A stretch of 64,000 bases of DNA from the NCBI RefSeq assembly GCF_008831285.2, contig NC_045143.1:17086464-17150463 (forward strand), written 5' to 3'. A program made the translations under genes and the position numbers. This document shows positions 36,271 through 49,056 of this stretch, in pieces. The notes beneath the pieces were generated by a model, which was given only the letters and a program-made list of their open reading frames with translations, did not search any database and was not told the origin of the DNA. Position 1 is the first letter of the stretch. Each line of letters begins with the position of its first letter. The DNA comes from Nymphaea colorata. Lineage: Eukaryota; Streptophyta; Magnoliopsida; Nymphaeales; Nymphaeaceae.

Positions 36271-38658
36271 AGAATAAATAAGACAATTCCTCATGATTAA
36301 TTGTTGAGACAACCTAACTTCTTCGTCTACTTCACTCTTCATGCGATGTCTAATAATGAGCATTTGCAATCACTAAAAAGAGAAATAACATTGGTGTTAA
36401 GTCATGAACTAGTCTCCAGGCAACCTAACTTACTGATATATTGCTATCCACAATAAATGTTTAGCAGTGACCATTAAATGATGGACTAAAAGTTTGGCTG
36501 TTAAGAACTGCCGGAAGTTTACAATCTAGATATCCGTGTGTATAAGTACTTGTTTTTCAAAACTGATTCAAAAACCTATTTTGATAGCACTGAGATATCT
36601 TTATCCTGAAAACGTGCACATCAATTACGGGGAGACTTGTTCACGATCAAAATAAAGATAAGTTTCTCCAGTGAAAGCTATCCATGGCAACTTTCAAGAG
36701 CAATTGACCCTGAGACTATTTTTTGTCTAAATAATTTAACAAATAAATAAGATATATCGTGATATAAAAACATGTAATTTATATTTTTTTAGTATGTTAA
36801 CCGGTTAGAAAATCCACGTTCATATATTAATATATATATGTCCTACATTTATGAGAACTTGCATCTCACATGAAGCCGTAAACTTCATTTACCACTGAAA
36901 GATGAAATAATGCAGCACCTATATCATTGTCATGTGAGACATCCATTAAAGCACGAAAAGTTGCCGGTAACCGTCAGCATCAAATTGACATGGAAGACTT
37001 CCAATAAACATCGACATTATGACAGAAGCTCTTCACCTTTGAAAATTTGCGCATGTATGCGACTTTTTAAGGGAAATGTAGACAAGAACAGCTGTTGCAG
37101 ATGATTTTGGAGTACAAACTTGAAACTTTCCCGCTTGTACCCATTGCTTTCGGAAGTGTGAATAGTGACAAGGTTTGAACCATTTAACCGTACCGTATCG
37201 GCCTGTACCAGTCGATGATACAACGTATCTCTTACAGATATCTCACCAATACAGCCTGTATCGGTCGATACGCAACATCTCTTACAGATATCTGGCCGAT
37301 ACGGTTTGACCCACCCAAAAAGAAAGTGTTTTTCGTTCTTTTATTAGTTTAAATGTTTTTTAGTTATTTTGCCCATATGAGCTTATGTAAATGCCAAGCT
37401 GAATTGAAATGCAGCTCATCCCAATATCAAATACTAGTTTGAACATGTGAATGCGGTAGTATAGCTGGTTGGGTTGGTGATGGAAAGATAAGGATAAGGT
37501 GGAGCTCGTTTGATTTACATGGGCACTATAAGTCATAATCCTTTCACTCTCCCGAAATACATGTATAATAAGAATAAGGAACATATATATATATGCAGAA
37601 CATAGTCTCTATTACTTAAATGTATATTTTCCCTTCCACCTATGCTGATATTGTTATGATCAAAACTTTGGCTGGACTTCGCATCTGTTTTTGAGCTGAA
37701 CAAAAAGTGAGGATTCATCTGCTCGTTTTATCTACTCAAATCGTGGGAGACACTAAAATTTCAAAAACATGGTCATTTTAAAGTAGATTTCGATGATCAT
37801 GTTCAAATACTACTGTACAGGTTACATGGTTCTTTGAAGCATTTGAATCGAAGCATGGAACACGATGAATAAGCTAACCATGAAGGTGACTTCGCTTCTG
37901 TCCATTCTTTGGCAAACAAACATGGCCAACCGAGTGGGTCCTTAACAGCATTTCATCTAGAAAAGCCACGCATGTGCCCGCGACCTGGTAAGGCAAGAAC
38001 TTGTTTCAGAAAAGTCATGTGGACCGTAACTAACTACATGTCGGAATCAGCCATAACCACCGCAAAGTTAATCAAACACCAATGCACCCAAAACTGGAGG
38101 TAACAGTAATCTTGCAGTTTGGCTTAAACCAATTTCTTTTTTCATCAGGCATTTGTTTGCTCCAACGCTGATGTTTGTCAGATGAATAAACCCTTTTACT
38201 GTTATCTCTACAGACAGAACTTTATTACTTCAATAAACTTTTCTGTTGAGAACCGAATTCCAGTTCATATATGACTCCATATATTTGAACAGGTGTCAGC
38301 ATCAGTCAACTCAGTATGAAAAGATACAACAACCACGCCAGACTTTGTTTTGCTAGAAAGTGCAAATTTAGGATCAAAGATTCAAAGGTTGTCATAGATG
38401 GTCATGATTGAAGAACAGGTAACCATGAAGGTGCTCCACCTTGCTTTTTCACCTGATGAGCAAGCAATGGATCCTTTGTCATGAGCTTTTATGCACCTGC
38501 AAGTAAATCTTCAGAATGATCTTTTGTTGCAGACTCTAATGACAGGCAGGTGATGAGATTCGGATTTTGACAGGTGGCATTATATCCGTACTTTTGACTT
38601 CATAGTAAATGATTTAGGCCGTTAAGAGGAACTCATGAGCGAGACTGCGTCATTATGC
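36267..38658. other. Intergenic DNA between WRKY49 and the FtsJ-like gene
   Basis: No gene is visible. A patch at about 37185-37306 repeats GTATCGG/CGATACG words and has two copies of a CATCTCTTACAGATATCT-like segment. Other open frames are short and unassignable. The part just below 38659 would be the 3' UTR of the FtsJ-like gene. Confidence 0.4.
37185..37306. repeat. TATCGG-type repeat with internal duplication
   Basis: The words CGTATCGGCCTGTACCAGTC, ATCTCTTACAGATATCT and CCTGTATCGGTCGATACG occur, and the ATCTCTTACAGATATCT word appears twice about 55 bp apart. The stretch is rich in short self-complementary words and resembles the patches at 15640-15790 and 62955-63190. It is probably a degenerate dispersed repeat. 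Confidence 0.45.
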
Positions 38659-41385
38659 TTAGCTTTTGGCCTTCCCCAACCCTAGGCAAACCAAATAAAT
38701 CTCCTTGGATGAAGATCTTGTAGCTTTAGGCCTCAACCATGATGCCTTCTGGAAGTGCTGCCTGCACACATCCCTATATCCTAGAGACGAATTGAGAACA
38801 AAAGAATGAGAGTGAAGACCACGGTGGTAATAGAGACGAAATAGTCCACACGAGAATAATAAATATCTTACTTTGGTTTTCTTCACTCTCAAGAAGCTTC
38901 ATGACAAGATTGCCCTTTGGTTGTAGAACACCTGCATCTGGATCATCTCTAGAGGCGTCTTCTGATTCAAACAAGAAACTGTACTCGTCCAAGCCTGATA
39001 ATCTGTTCCTGCCAATTGCCAAAAGAAGTGCTCGTTTTGCCAATTCCCCAGACAGAATAGTGTCTTTCATTGAGATCCCAGAAACAGAGGGACACATATC
39101 AGATAGAATAACTGAGAATCCCTTCCCCTGCAACACAGATGAAAAGACATGTACCATCAACATATTCGACTGTTGCCAAGGTAGGACCCTTGAAAAGATC
39201 AAAGTAATTCTATTTTATCATGAGGAGTAACACCTTAGACCAGCATCGTCACTCGCTCAATACTATGACTCAGACAAGTTGCTCAGTTATAGCGCATATG
39301 TTCCCTTCCCTCTAAAAAGAAAAAAGTAGAAAACGAGGACCATCTGGTCATCTAGACAGTTTATTTTCCAGACGATCAATTTTCCTGAGAAATGGTTCAA
39401 CCATTCAAGTGATCAGGCCCGTGAGATTGATGAACTAGCAATGCACCCCACATTAACAAAAGTGATCGGAGATGATTATTCTGCTCGGGCTGCAACAGAA
39501 TTTTACGGGCACCCAAATCTCACCAACCAAACACTAATGAAGCTCAGAACTTCATGGGAGCATGGTACATGAAAATCATACTGAATCCCCTAGCTCATCA
39601 ATGATCTTCATGTGTTCGCAATATGCAATCTCCTCTGCTTCCAGGATTATCTCAAGATCCTTTGGTTGAAAGACCCAATCAGAGCACTTTCTCAAGTACA
39701 ATGGAAATGAGAATTTGTTACGAGACTTAGCTGACAATTAACAATTGCCGCCTCTACATCTTTCCAAGTTCCAGTTTACTCATTCTACCAGTGACTCGTG
39801 AAAATGTATACGCAACTTTAAGTAGGTAGCTGCCTTACAAAACATGCATCACTGTGAGAGGTCAGGCATGTTCTAACATAAGCAGTGTTCTCTTCTGTTT
39901 GGATGGAAAAAAGCAACATTCACCAACTTCGTCATAAATCCTTTCAGCAAAAAAGGATGAGTAGAATCCACATCAGAATCATGCACTGCCTAAGTTTGTC
40001 ATGAAAACAAGCATAAAAACAGTACATTGAAGGAGCGTGAACACATTATTGACAAGGAATCAATGCAACCGAGACCATTTTGCATCTGCAGGCACACATA
40101 TATGTATATATGTGTGACCGATAAAACTCATGTCCACAGGGCTTACCAGTAAAGTATGTAAAACAATGTGAAAATAAAATTCATTGGACTACGTATTAGC
40201 TTTTATGACACTTTACATAGATCAGACATCCAAGACCAAAGTGAAGCTCGGGGCATGTTTAACAGATTCTATTTGTTATTTTCATATACTGAATTAAAGT
40301 TGACAAAAAGGTTTTGGCTATCATTTTCAAACCATTCTACCTAATTGAACTGTGAGTCTGCGATACACCAAGTATTCCCCAAATCAAAAGTCGACCTCAT
40401 GGAATATTAGATATGATAAATTGCTTAAGAAAGCGCTAAATTCATCTATTCAGTTGAATACATTTGGTGGCTAGACCTTCAAAAGATAAACACAAACAGG
40501 CGATCTACAACACGTTTTTGACAAAGATAGTGTAAGATCACAGAGGGAGAGAGGGAGAGAGAGAGAGAGAGACCTTAGGAGAGAATGCCATAACTTGTTC
40601 CCTTGATAGCTCCATCACGTCGGCTGAAACCGTTTGCACACGAGAGTCACAGTGGATGGACGGAACTTTCACCTTCTGCTCTGCAATGAATGCCATTTGG
40701 GTCAAGCAAAAAACCAGCTCTAAGACATACACCAGAAGCCTGAAAACACCACGAGAACAAGAAAAGAGGAAGGTCCAATCTCCAAACCAGAAAAACTTCC
40801 TCACCTTCAAATCAATACCAACAACTGCTCCGCCATTCTTCAGATGACCCAAACTCTGGCACGCCACCTTCGGCACAATTTTGTTAAGGAACAGAACTCC
40901 CAATCAATAACAGCATTGTATGCGAAGTTAACTTTTCTTTTTTTTTTAAGAAAAAAAAACAAACAAAGAATTCGCAATCTGGAAGAACATGACAAAGAAT
41001 AACGTATGGGTTAAATGTACTCTTATGGGGCGAATCAGGATGGATAAAAGTTAACAAACACCACGACAGTTTTCTCGTAATGATGATACCTGGCAGTCCT
41101 CACTCTCCACGCCAACAACAATAGCCAAGTTGGATTTTGCACGAAAGGGCTTAAAATAGGTAGAGAAAGAAGAAGAGTACATCGAAAGAGAAGAAAGGAG
41201 AAGGTAGAGATACTAGTACCTGAAGCCAAGCACCAGGAGCGCATCCGAGGTCAAGAACGGAATCACCTGGAGCAATCAATTTATGCTGCTTCTGCATTTG
41301 TAGCAGCTAACCAAAAGGACCCGGATCACCCACCAAACAATCAGAACAGCAGAAGAGTGATCATCAAAAAAGCAACCATATCCAT

Positions 41386-41425
<40 letters not shown>

Positions 41426-41505
41426 ACTTTGAACGCCGACCGTGCGACATAGCCTAGGCGCTGAGCTTCTCTATAGAAGAAGTCGGGCGTTCCCAGACCG
41501 CTCAT
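38659..41505 (-). CDS. FtsJ/RlmE-like ribosomal RNA 2'-O-ribose methyltransferase, 235 aa
   Basis: This enzyme family transfers a methyl group from S-adenosylmethionine to a ribose 2'-OH of large-subunit rRNA. Exons (minus strand): 41428-41505, 41220-41306, 40805-40867, 40574-40675, 38872-39127, 38659-38780, all in phase with GT/AG ends. It begins MSGLGTPDFFYREAQRLGY. The SAM motif I, VLDLGCAPGAW, lies at residues 43-53. The catalytic tetrad K-D-K-E is complete: K26 (SAFK), D120 (LSDMCPS), K187 (GNLVMK) and E222 (RSSSKEIYLV). The C-terminal WLRPKATRSSSKEIYLV is typical. Compared with bacterial RlmE (209 aa) it has about 25 extra residues before GNLVMK. No clear organelle transit peptide is seen at this start, so location is open. 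The frame continues upstream of the ATG only through a GTG, so 41505 is the first ATG. Confidence 0.93.
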
Positions 41506-44190
41506 GGTGAAATCCTCCTTCTTACTCACTCTCTCTCTTTCGGAGAAGGGATCCCCCCGTTACCCCAACCGGGCATTTGATTACCCCTTCCCTAGTTTTG
41601 ATTTGAGATCCAACCATTCTTGAGATCACATTATGGTCAAACGCACCCCCAATTCTAGGGACCGTTTTCACACTGTAAAACAAGAAAACGTAATCTTTTT
41701 CGTTTTACATGAGAAGATCCCACAAAGATTTGAAGTTTTCCAATTTACACTATAAAAAGGTATGACTCAAGCTAGTCGAAAGAGGGATCTGATCTTAAAT
41801 TCATGCCGCCCAAAATTCGATGAGCCCGAATCAAATAAGCAAAGCAAACACCCCTTAGGTTTCAAGAACTTTGCACACTACATGAATAGATTCGACCTAG
41901 TTTATTTTGTAAAAATGATACTTAAGAAACATTCGGTGGTCAATTGTTAAACTTAGTTCATTGCGCTTAATAATGGATGGATTTATCTTAAAAATGCGAA
42001 TGTTAGAGATGAATTCGCCATTGGTAATAAAGCAGGGATAAATGTATATTTTTCCCATAAAGTCGGTATGAATTTGGAAAATAACTTTTATGGAAGTAGC
42101 TGGATTGTACTAGAACAATTCAGATATCATGATAGTAACATATCTAAGGTTTAAACTGAGCTAGCTCAACTTGAACGCCACTTGAGCATAATTTCATTCC
42201 AGTCACCGGCAAGCTCTCTCTTGATGCAGATTCGAGCTCATCTATTTACATAAACCAAGATGAAAACCCTAAATTTAACTGAACTCGACTTGCATCCGGC
42301 AGAGATCCCGACCGTTTTTAAAGTTTATGAACTCATGTTGAGCTTAATTAGTCCTGATCAAGCGGATGCTTCCAATAATCGAGCAAAGAATTAAGCATCT
42401 TCAACTCCACGATCATTTATCTACCTATGTAGCTCGTTGATTTCCCAACCATTTGCCGTTCATTGTGAAAAAAAAAAGAAAATTCAAATTTTCGAATGAC
42501 CAACAAACGTGTCTATCAAAAGTCACGTCCAACTCAAATGACCAAACTTCTGACCTCTTTCAACTTGCCACAATTTTATTTGAACAATTTACAAGGTGGC
42601 GTATGAGCAGCATTCAGCAGTGATTGGGAATCTGCCTGCACCAACCTGCAGATCGATGCGCGCCCCTCAGCTCCCTTCAAGTGACAATCTCCTTTGGTTG
42701 TATCAGGCGGACGCAGCCTGCAAGTTTGTCTGATCTAGCGACTGAGTTGCAGGCCCTCTCTTAAATCTCTGCCATCAATTGGAACACTTATTTATCTATT
42801 CAGTTGCAGAGATTGAAATTTAAGTTAGGAAATCGTCTGTGTGTGTTTTTATATAATGCCCCATTTAATTGCTTCTAATGTTATGGCTCTGTTGTCGCAA
42901 CAGAAGATTTGTATTAATATGCTATTTTCGTTTAGTTATTTCTAATGTTACGTTTTTGCTGTTATAACTTGGGATCTGAAATCAAGGCTCATCTATGAAA
43001 CCTATTTCTGAGCAAATAGTAGATTTCACAACGGCAAATTTGAGATCCATTTTACATTACAAAAATCATGAATCTAGAGTCAAGAAGGGGGGGGTTCAGA
43101 CTACAAATCCATGGTTTTTAAGATTACTGTGAATCTGCTGGATCTAAAGCTGTCAAAATTTTATAGCCTTAGTTTATTAAAGTAATCCACGTATAAGGGC
43201 TATCAGCAGAATATATATATCATATAAGTAAACCCAGACAAAAATTCTAATATCCTATATTTATAGTAAACTGATCTTCAATCAGCAGAAAACAAGAAAC
43301 AGTTTTTTTTTCCCAAGTTTTTAATGGAACCATCAATATTTGTGTTCTTTTTATACGTAGTTGTGAAATGATCGCCACCTATGTCAATATTGATAACGTT
43401 GATTTGAAGAAGAAACACGGTGGCTGGCAGTAAAAAATGGAGGCAGAGTTGGTGGTGATTCTTGGCTCTGCTTCTTTCGAACTAAAGGCAATGGCGACTG
43501 ATGTGACCAAGACAATCAGAGCCTTGGATGAAACAAATCTTGTACAAGATTCCTCCAGCAATGGAGGCAAATATTTTGGTTCTTTATTTTCTTATTGCAG
43601 TCACTCTTAGGCGCAGGGAAAGTAAATGACAGATTCTTGAGCTGCTTGCTTTTATCATCCTCGAACGTTGGGCCTGCATCTGCGGAGATTTTTTTCCCTC
43701 GAGGGACAGAATTTTCACTCTTGGTAACTTTGGGCATTTGCCTTTCTTTTCTTTCTACACGAAACATTTTTTTCAATTTTTACGCGATTTCGTGTTCAAA
43801 ACCTAGAAATTTAAGTCTGGTTAGTCTAACCCAAAGCACCGTGCTGTTACTTTGGAAGTTCAAGCGGAGGTGGCAAGATGGTCAACAACAAACTCATTGT
43901 AACTATATGAGCGTGGGCCTCGTGCACCCACACCCCAAGGCTACCATTCAACGGTCGGGAAGGGACGGAGGAGTACAACCATTGGTCTCGGATCCGACGC
44001 CCCAGATAAAAGCCGCATGTGGGCCCCGCAACAGAAGTACAGGGACCCACTCGAGTGCTTTCTGGGGAACAGCGACGTGCGTCGTCGCAAGAGTGACGCT
44101 CTCCGTCTCCGCGCTTTCTCGCTTCTCCAGTTCAGGCGCGCACTCTCGCACAGAGAGAGAGAGAGGGGGAGGTTCCTCAACGGCTTCCCC
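41506..44190. other. Intergenic region between divergent FtsJ-like and endosulfine-like genes
   Basis: This 2.7 kb region holds the upstream sequences of two divergently transcribed genes. I see no firm gene. An ATG-initiated plus-strand frame at 43437-43628 (63 codons, starting MEAELVVILGSASFELKA) looks mildly coding but is unrecognised and has no partner exon. The part from 43900 to 44190 is GC-rich and acts as the likely endosulfine promoter region. Confidence 0.4.
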
Positions 44191-44198
44191 TATTTAAG
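44191..44198 (+). promoter_or_regulatory. TATA-like element of the endosulfine-like gene
   Basis: TATTTAAG lies in a GC-rich setting just upstream of a pyrimidine-rich (CTCTCTCC) stretch typical of plant cap sites. Transcription probably starts near 44220-44230. It leads into a 5' UTR exon that ends at 44375 with ACGAG followed by GTGAGT. Confidence 0.5.
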
Positions 44199-44375
44199 GC
44201 CTCTCTCCTCTCCCCTCCCTCGTTCCATTCGGTCTCTCCTCGCCGTCCGACCCTCTTCCCTTGCTTCCGCGGGCTCTCGCCATCTCCCGCGGTTATCACA
44301 TTGATCAGATTACACTCTTGTCGGAGTTTCTCAGCCTCGTTCCTTTTCTGCGCCGAGATCGCTCATCGGAACGAG

Positions 44376-46584
44376 GTGAGTGGCTTTTCTCTTGATCTTA
44401 GGCGCTTCCCTTCGCAGTTTTCTTGTTCGAATCTTGATCTTTGCGTGTTTCGCTGTAGGCCTGTAGCCTTTCTTCGTTTTGCGTCGGTTTCGGCCGGAAA
44501 TGACGGAACTCATAGTTTTTGCATTTCGACGCGGCGATCTGATGATATCGAAATGATTTGTTTGTTTTTGATGCGTGATATTGTCTGCTTCCTGGGTGAG
44601 ATGGAGTTTATTTACTCTAGAATGCGTGAGCTGGTCTGGATCTTGTTCTTGGATCTACGTTCGGATATGCGACTCGAAGTTTTGCACCCGGAATTTCTTT
44701 CATAGAGCTTATTGGCTAGTTTTTCGCGGGCTTTGTCTTTTCCTTGTTTCATGTAGTTCGATGTAGCGGAAAGAAGTGTAGTATCGATTTTGTTATTTTT
44801 CCTTACATGCTGCCTGTATGATAACTTTTTCCGGTTCTTGTTTAGGTATGAGTCCATGGTTTGTTTGAGTTCTTTTCATGCAATCAATGTTATGTAGGTT
44901 TTACATCGTCGTCATTTCATTTTTGGATGTGAAGATAGTGCACCTGCAGTTCTCGTTATTGCTGTGGTGTAGTTGTTATACAGGACCTTATCTTGTGTCC
45001 TCGCCCGTGCTGTTTCTCTTTTGTTTAACGCTGCAAAAAGTTGCATGCTTCTGCCTCTAACATTGTCAAGTTTTGAAGCCTTCTGCCTTTCATTTCTTGA
45101 GAACTTTTGAGTGGATTTGAGCAGCGTGAATTAAAAGAAAAGCATGTGCGCTGGAAGCATTGGATTTCTTGCGCAACAATCTCTTCAGTGTAATAATGCT
45201 TCGTTTCTTTCCTTTTATCCTAACTTTACTTTAACGTCGTCTGGCCTCGTCAGATTAAAATCACCTTATTGAAGAATCGTTCTTTCTTTACCTCGTCCAA
45301 TCCAAATACCATCAATTCTTTGCTCTTCATCGATAAGCTTGGAGCTGTTTTCTGATAGACTTAGCCTTCTATATGATCTGTCCATTTTATTAAATCCATA
45401 ACCTATGTTGTGGACCACCGATGGAGCAAATGCACATGCCCCTACATTTTCCTATTTATGTCTAGGTGTATTTAATTTCTTTGCTCCAAATATCTCATTT
45501 CTATCTTCATCATATTGTTTTTTTGTTGGATGTGATGTCTTTACTAGTCAGAGTCCTTCCCCACCCCCACCCCCCACACCATATTTTACAGCATTATTGA
45601 AACCTTCTTGTTAGACATTCTTAGTCATCTCCTTGCTATCTTCTTAACAGCACATTCATGGGGTCATCTGAGTATCATCATCTGCAGTAAATGACCTACT
45701 GGAGAAGAAACCAAGGATGCTTGTGTTTTTGGAGCAGGGAACAGGGGCAGGATTTGGGTTGGGATGGGTAAGACAGTAAGTTGAATAACAAAAGTATTAG
45801 GTGGTTTACAAAGGAACTTGCGGAAAACATCTCTCTGATTTAGGGAACCGACAAGGCCTTGCAGCGGCTTCCCTGCTTTTATGCGATGCGTATGTGCCTT
45901 TGGTATATGACTGTATCTTTATCAGTCATACTATTTTGTGCTCTTTTCTGATACTAAATGTTGTTTTGACATTTGTTAGAGCAGTATGTTTGTGGCAATC
46001 ATGAAAAATCCTGCATGTCTGTTTTTTAACCATTCTTTCGTGTAATTATTTCTTCTGACCTTCCAATTGTATGAGTGTTCTCTTTTTTATTAACCTTAAG
46101 GCTGCTAGAAAACTTTGTGAACTAGAAACTAATACTCCCAATTTTTCTAGCAAAATGAGTTTGCAGCAGTTTTTGGTGTGATTATCACATACTGTTCACG
46201 TCTTTTGAAACCATAAACTACATTTCGTTCTTATTCAACTTCTTTAATACAATATCTTGCAGAAACCGTATGGTACCTATATTTGGTTTATGAACCTTAA
46301 TGTACTTCTTCTACTGTATTTTGCTTTCTTCTGCAAATGAATCCATAATCTGCTTGTCAGTCCAAATTTACAAGGCCATTTGCTTTTGCATCTAGGGGTT
46401 TGTCCTCTAAATGTTTTGGTTTGTCTATTTGCTTGAAAATTGCAAACTGATGCATGTCTTTTTCCAGTTGATTAGTGGGTTTTATCATAAGTTTTACGTT
46501 AGCCATATTCTCCCATAGAAAGGGTATAACTTATCCAAAAATGACGATCTTTTTTTTTCATGCCTACACAACGGACTTGAACAG
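44376..46584 (+). other. Leader (5' UTR) intron of the endosulfine-like gene
   Basis: A canonical donor (GTGAGT at 44376) follows the GC-rich leader, and an acceptor (GAACAG ending at 46584) lies eight bases before the start codon. The T-rich composition throughout, with no extended reading frame and no other gene, fits a 2.2 kb intron in the 5' UTR. Long first introns of this kind often raise expression in plants, which is an inference here. Transcript evidence would be needed to fix the exact leader exon. Confidence 0.65.
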
Positions 46585-46592
46585 GAGAAAGC

Positions 46593-49056
46593 ATGTCAGA
46601 TGTGAAGGATCTTGATACCAATAAACAAGAACCTACAGACAGTGATGTAGATAAGAAAGAGAATGACAGTGCAAGCACCGAAATAAATGAGGTATATTGG
46701 TTATAGACTTATAGTATTGCGGCAAAATGTCACTCTTAGTTCATGATATCAATTTTGTTTTTCCCCAATGAAATTATTTTGCATTAAGGTGGTCTAAGAA
46801 TCCTTTTTTGTAGGAAGAGATAATCAAGAAGAAATATGGAGGAATTTTACCCAAAAAACCTCCATTGATATCCAAGGTACTTTATGATCAATTAATTGGA
46901 GATACTATCTTGTTATGAATTTTTTCTGTCCTTGTTCTCTCTATTTGTTTTCTGTTGGTTAGTTTCATCTACTGCAACAAGTTTGATTGACACATTCTCT
47001 GAAAACCAGGACCATGAACATGCATTTTTTGATTCCGCTGATTGGGCATTAGGAAAGGTATCATCTCTCTTAATATTATATGTCGTAAACATATTAATGA
47101 TAATTATTTTCATATAATGTTCTCAAATGACAGCAAGGAGCACAAGAAGATCACAAAAAGGGACCACTCGAAGCTCTTCGGCCAAAATTGCAGGTGTGCA
47201 TGTAAAACTTTTATTCAGTAGTACATTTTTTTATTCTTTTCATTTGGTAGTAAACTCGTTTCTATTTTCTAGAGAACATTGTTTACTGCAAGTAAATGTT
47301 TCAACCAAGTTTGCTAAATTAAGCACATTTGAAGCTCTGATTTAATAGAATGGCAAGGATTATGACACAAGGATAGGATACTTAACATATGTGATCTGCT
47401 AGTTGCTTCTTTAGGAATTTTACTTTTTACTCTTCTAGTTTTGGACTATTGAAATCAAGTAGAGCTATGAAAATAGGTCCGTGTATTGTGTATACTAAAC
47501 TTTGATCTGAGGCTACATTGGTATAATATCATTTTACGTATGTAAAGGAGTATGGTGCTCATGAGAGCCAGGTATATGCATGATAAGATGGATTCGTTGT
47601 CTTCAAGGAGATCTTGGTCCGGACTAATTTTTAAGAATCAATTTTCAGTGAGTGGTGCTTCAACACTCAACCAATGACAAACAGCACAGATCCATTTGCA
47701 TATTATGTTTTTAGTAAATGATGGGTGCTGTGGATGCCAAGTGAGAGTCTGAGCAAAAAGTGATTTCACTTAAGTTCATGCAGAACCAGGAGTCCAAGAA
47801 ATTAGCAGACTTTTACCCCAAATGTTCTTGAGTTATATATGTTCTTTGACAGTAGGTATGCAGCTCATCTACTTGCAACACTTTCAGAAGTTTAGGTTTT
47901 GTAGCAGCATATGACTAGAACATATGCTACTTAATTTATGAGGACCCCATTTCTACAAATGAGAATTTGATTAGCACTTACTTTTCACTATATATGATGC
48001 AACAGAATCTGTACTACTAAACTTTATAATCTGTCTGCTTCTGTGAATGAGAATGTGATTACCATTTTACTGTTTCACTTCTCAATGTGTGTGCCAAGGT
48101 GACTTTTGTATTATTTTTGGGAACTAAAAATTAGGCATGCAGATAATACCACCAATTCAAACCCTTATCAGTACACTGTGGATTACATCCCACAAAAACG
48201 ACAATGCATACTTAAAATCTCCAAGGTTGCGCCTGACTACCATATATTTGTGCTTTCCTAGTGATCTGACTTCAGGTCTTGGGGAACTTAAATGCCATGA
48301 TCAAAATGGGGGAAGGTCCATTAGTGACCCTGACGCCTCTTATTGTGTAATGGTGATTTGAAATCCTTGCATTGGAAGATCTCAGAACCTTCATTTCGTG
48401 GAACCATGCATTTGCTTGCCATCTTGGTGCACACCAGTGCCTGTGCCTACGTGCAACACTAGATTGAGGGATTTGAGATCCCCTTCTTCCAAATACACCA
48501 TAAGAACATAGGAATAGTGATTTGACAAACTCCAGTCTATTGGATGCATGGATGTATATCAGATTCTGATTGGTTTAATATGGTTCTAGATCTCTGTAAT
48601 GTGTATGAGCCAGAGATGAATCGCATTATAGATACAGAAAAGCTGAGTGTGAATTATTTCTATATGTGACACATAAAATAAAGTGAACTTAATTCAGATC
48701 CATCTATAGGTACATGGCAGAAATTATGAGTTGGTCCACTTGCAATTCACAAGTCTACTTATATGAATCTGAGTTGGGGTTGTAAGCTTAGTTTGCTGTT
48801 GTTATTTGTTTTTCTGCTTCTTGTACTTGACCTGGCATTTTCTCTTGTTTGAACCTGCACCTTTTGCAGCCCACACCTCAGGAAGTACGATCCAGGCGAT
48901 CTGTGTATGCTCCTACAGATGGAGAAGGTGATTGTTGAGCAAGCCTCTATACTTTACAGTTGTGTGTTCCACAGTCCGTTTTATAGTTGTTAAAGTTTAA
49001 ATCCGTCTGTGCTTTCAGGTGGAAATTCTTCAGATAATCCAAACGGGAACTACTAA
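46593..49056 (+). CDS. Endosulfine/ARPP-19-like phosphoprotein, 121 aa
   Basis: ENSA/ARPP-19 proteins, when phosphorylated by Greatwall-type kinase in the FDS-D motif, bind and inhibit the PP2A-B55 phosphatase and so support mitotic entry. Coding exons are 46593-46691, 46814-46876, 47010-47057, 47134-47193, 48870-48927 and 49019-49056, all in phase. The N-terminal 33 residues are acidic and polar (MSDVKDLDTNKQEP). The conserved core is KKYGGILPKKPPLISK, then HAFFDSADWALGKQG, with the predicted phospho-serine at S63. Animal proteins have FDSGDY; plant members have FDSADW. Next comes GPLEALRPKLQPTP and a basic RSRRSVYAP segment near the C-terminus, ending SSDNPNGNY. Length fits the family (about 110-140 aa). 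Exon 4 to exon 5 spans a 1.7 kb intron. Confidence 0.93.

Noticed and set aside
43437-43628. 63-codon ATG frame starting MEAELVVILGSASFELKA
   Set aside because: The composition is mildly coding but no family, downstream exon or conserved motif could be seen, and it lies in a promoter region between two divergent genes.
43595-44197. 200-codon plus-strand frame before the endosulfine gene
   Set aside because: It has no family resemblance, runs through the likely promoter and ends just before the TATA element; alternative frames on the other strand are equally open.
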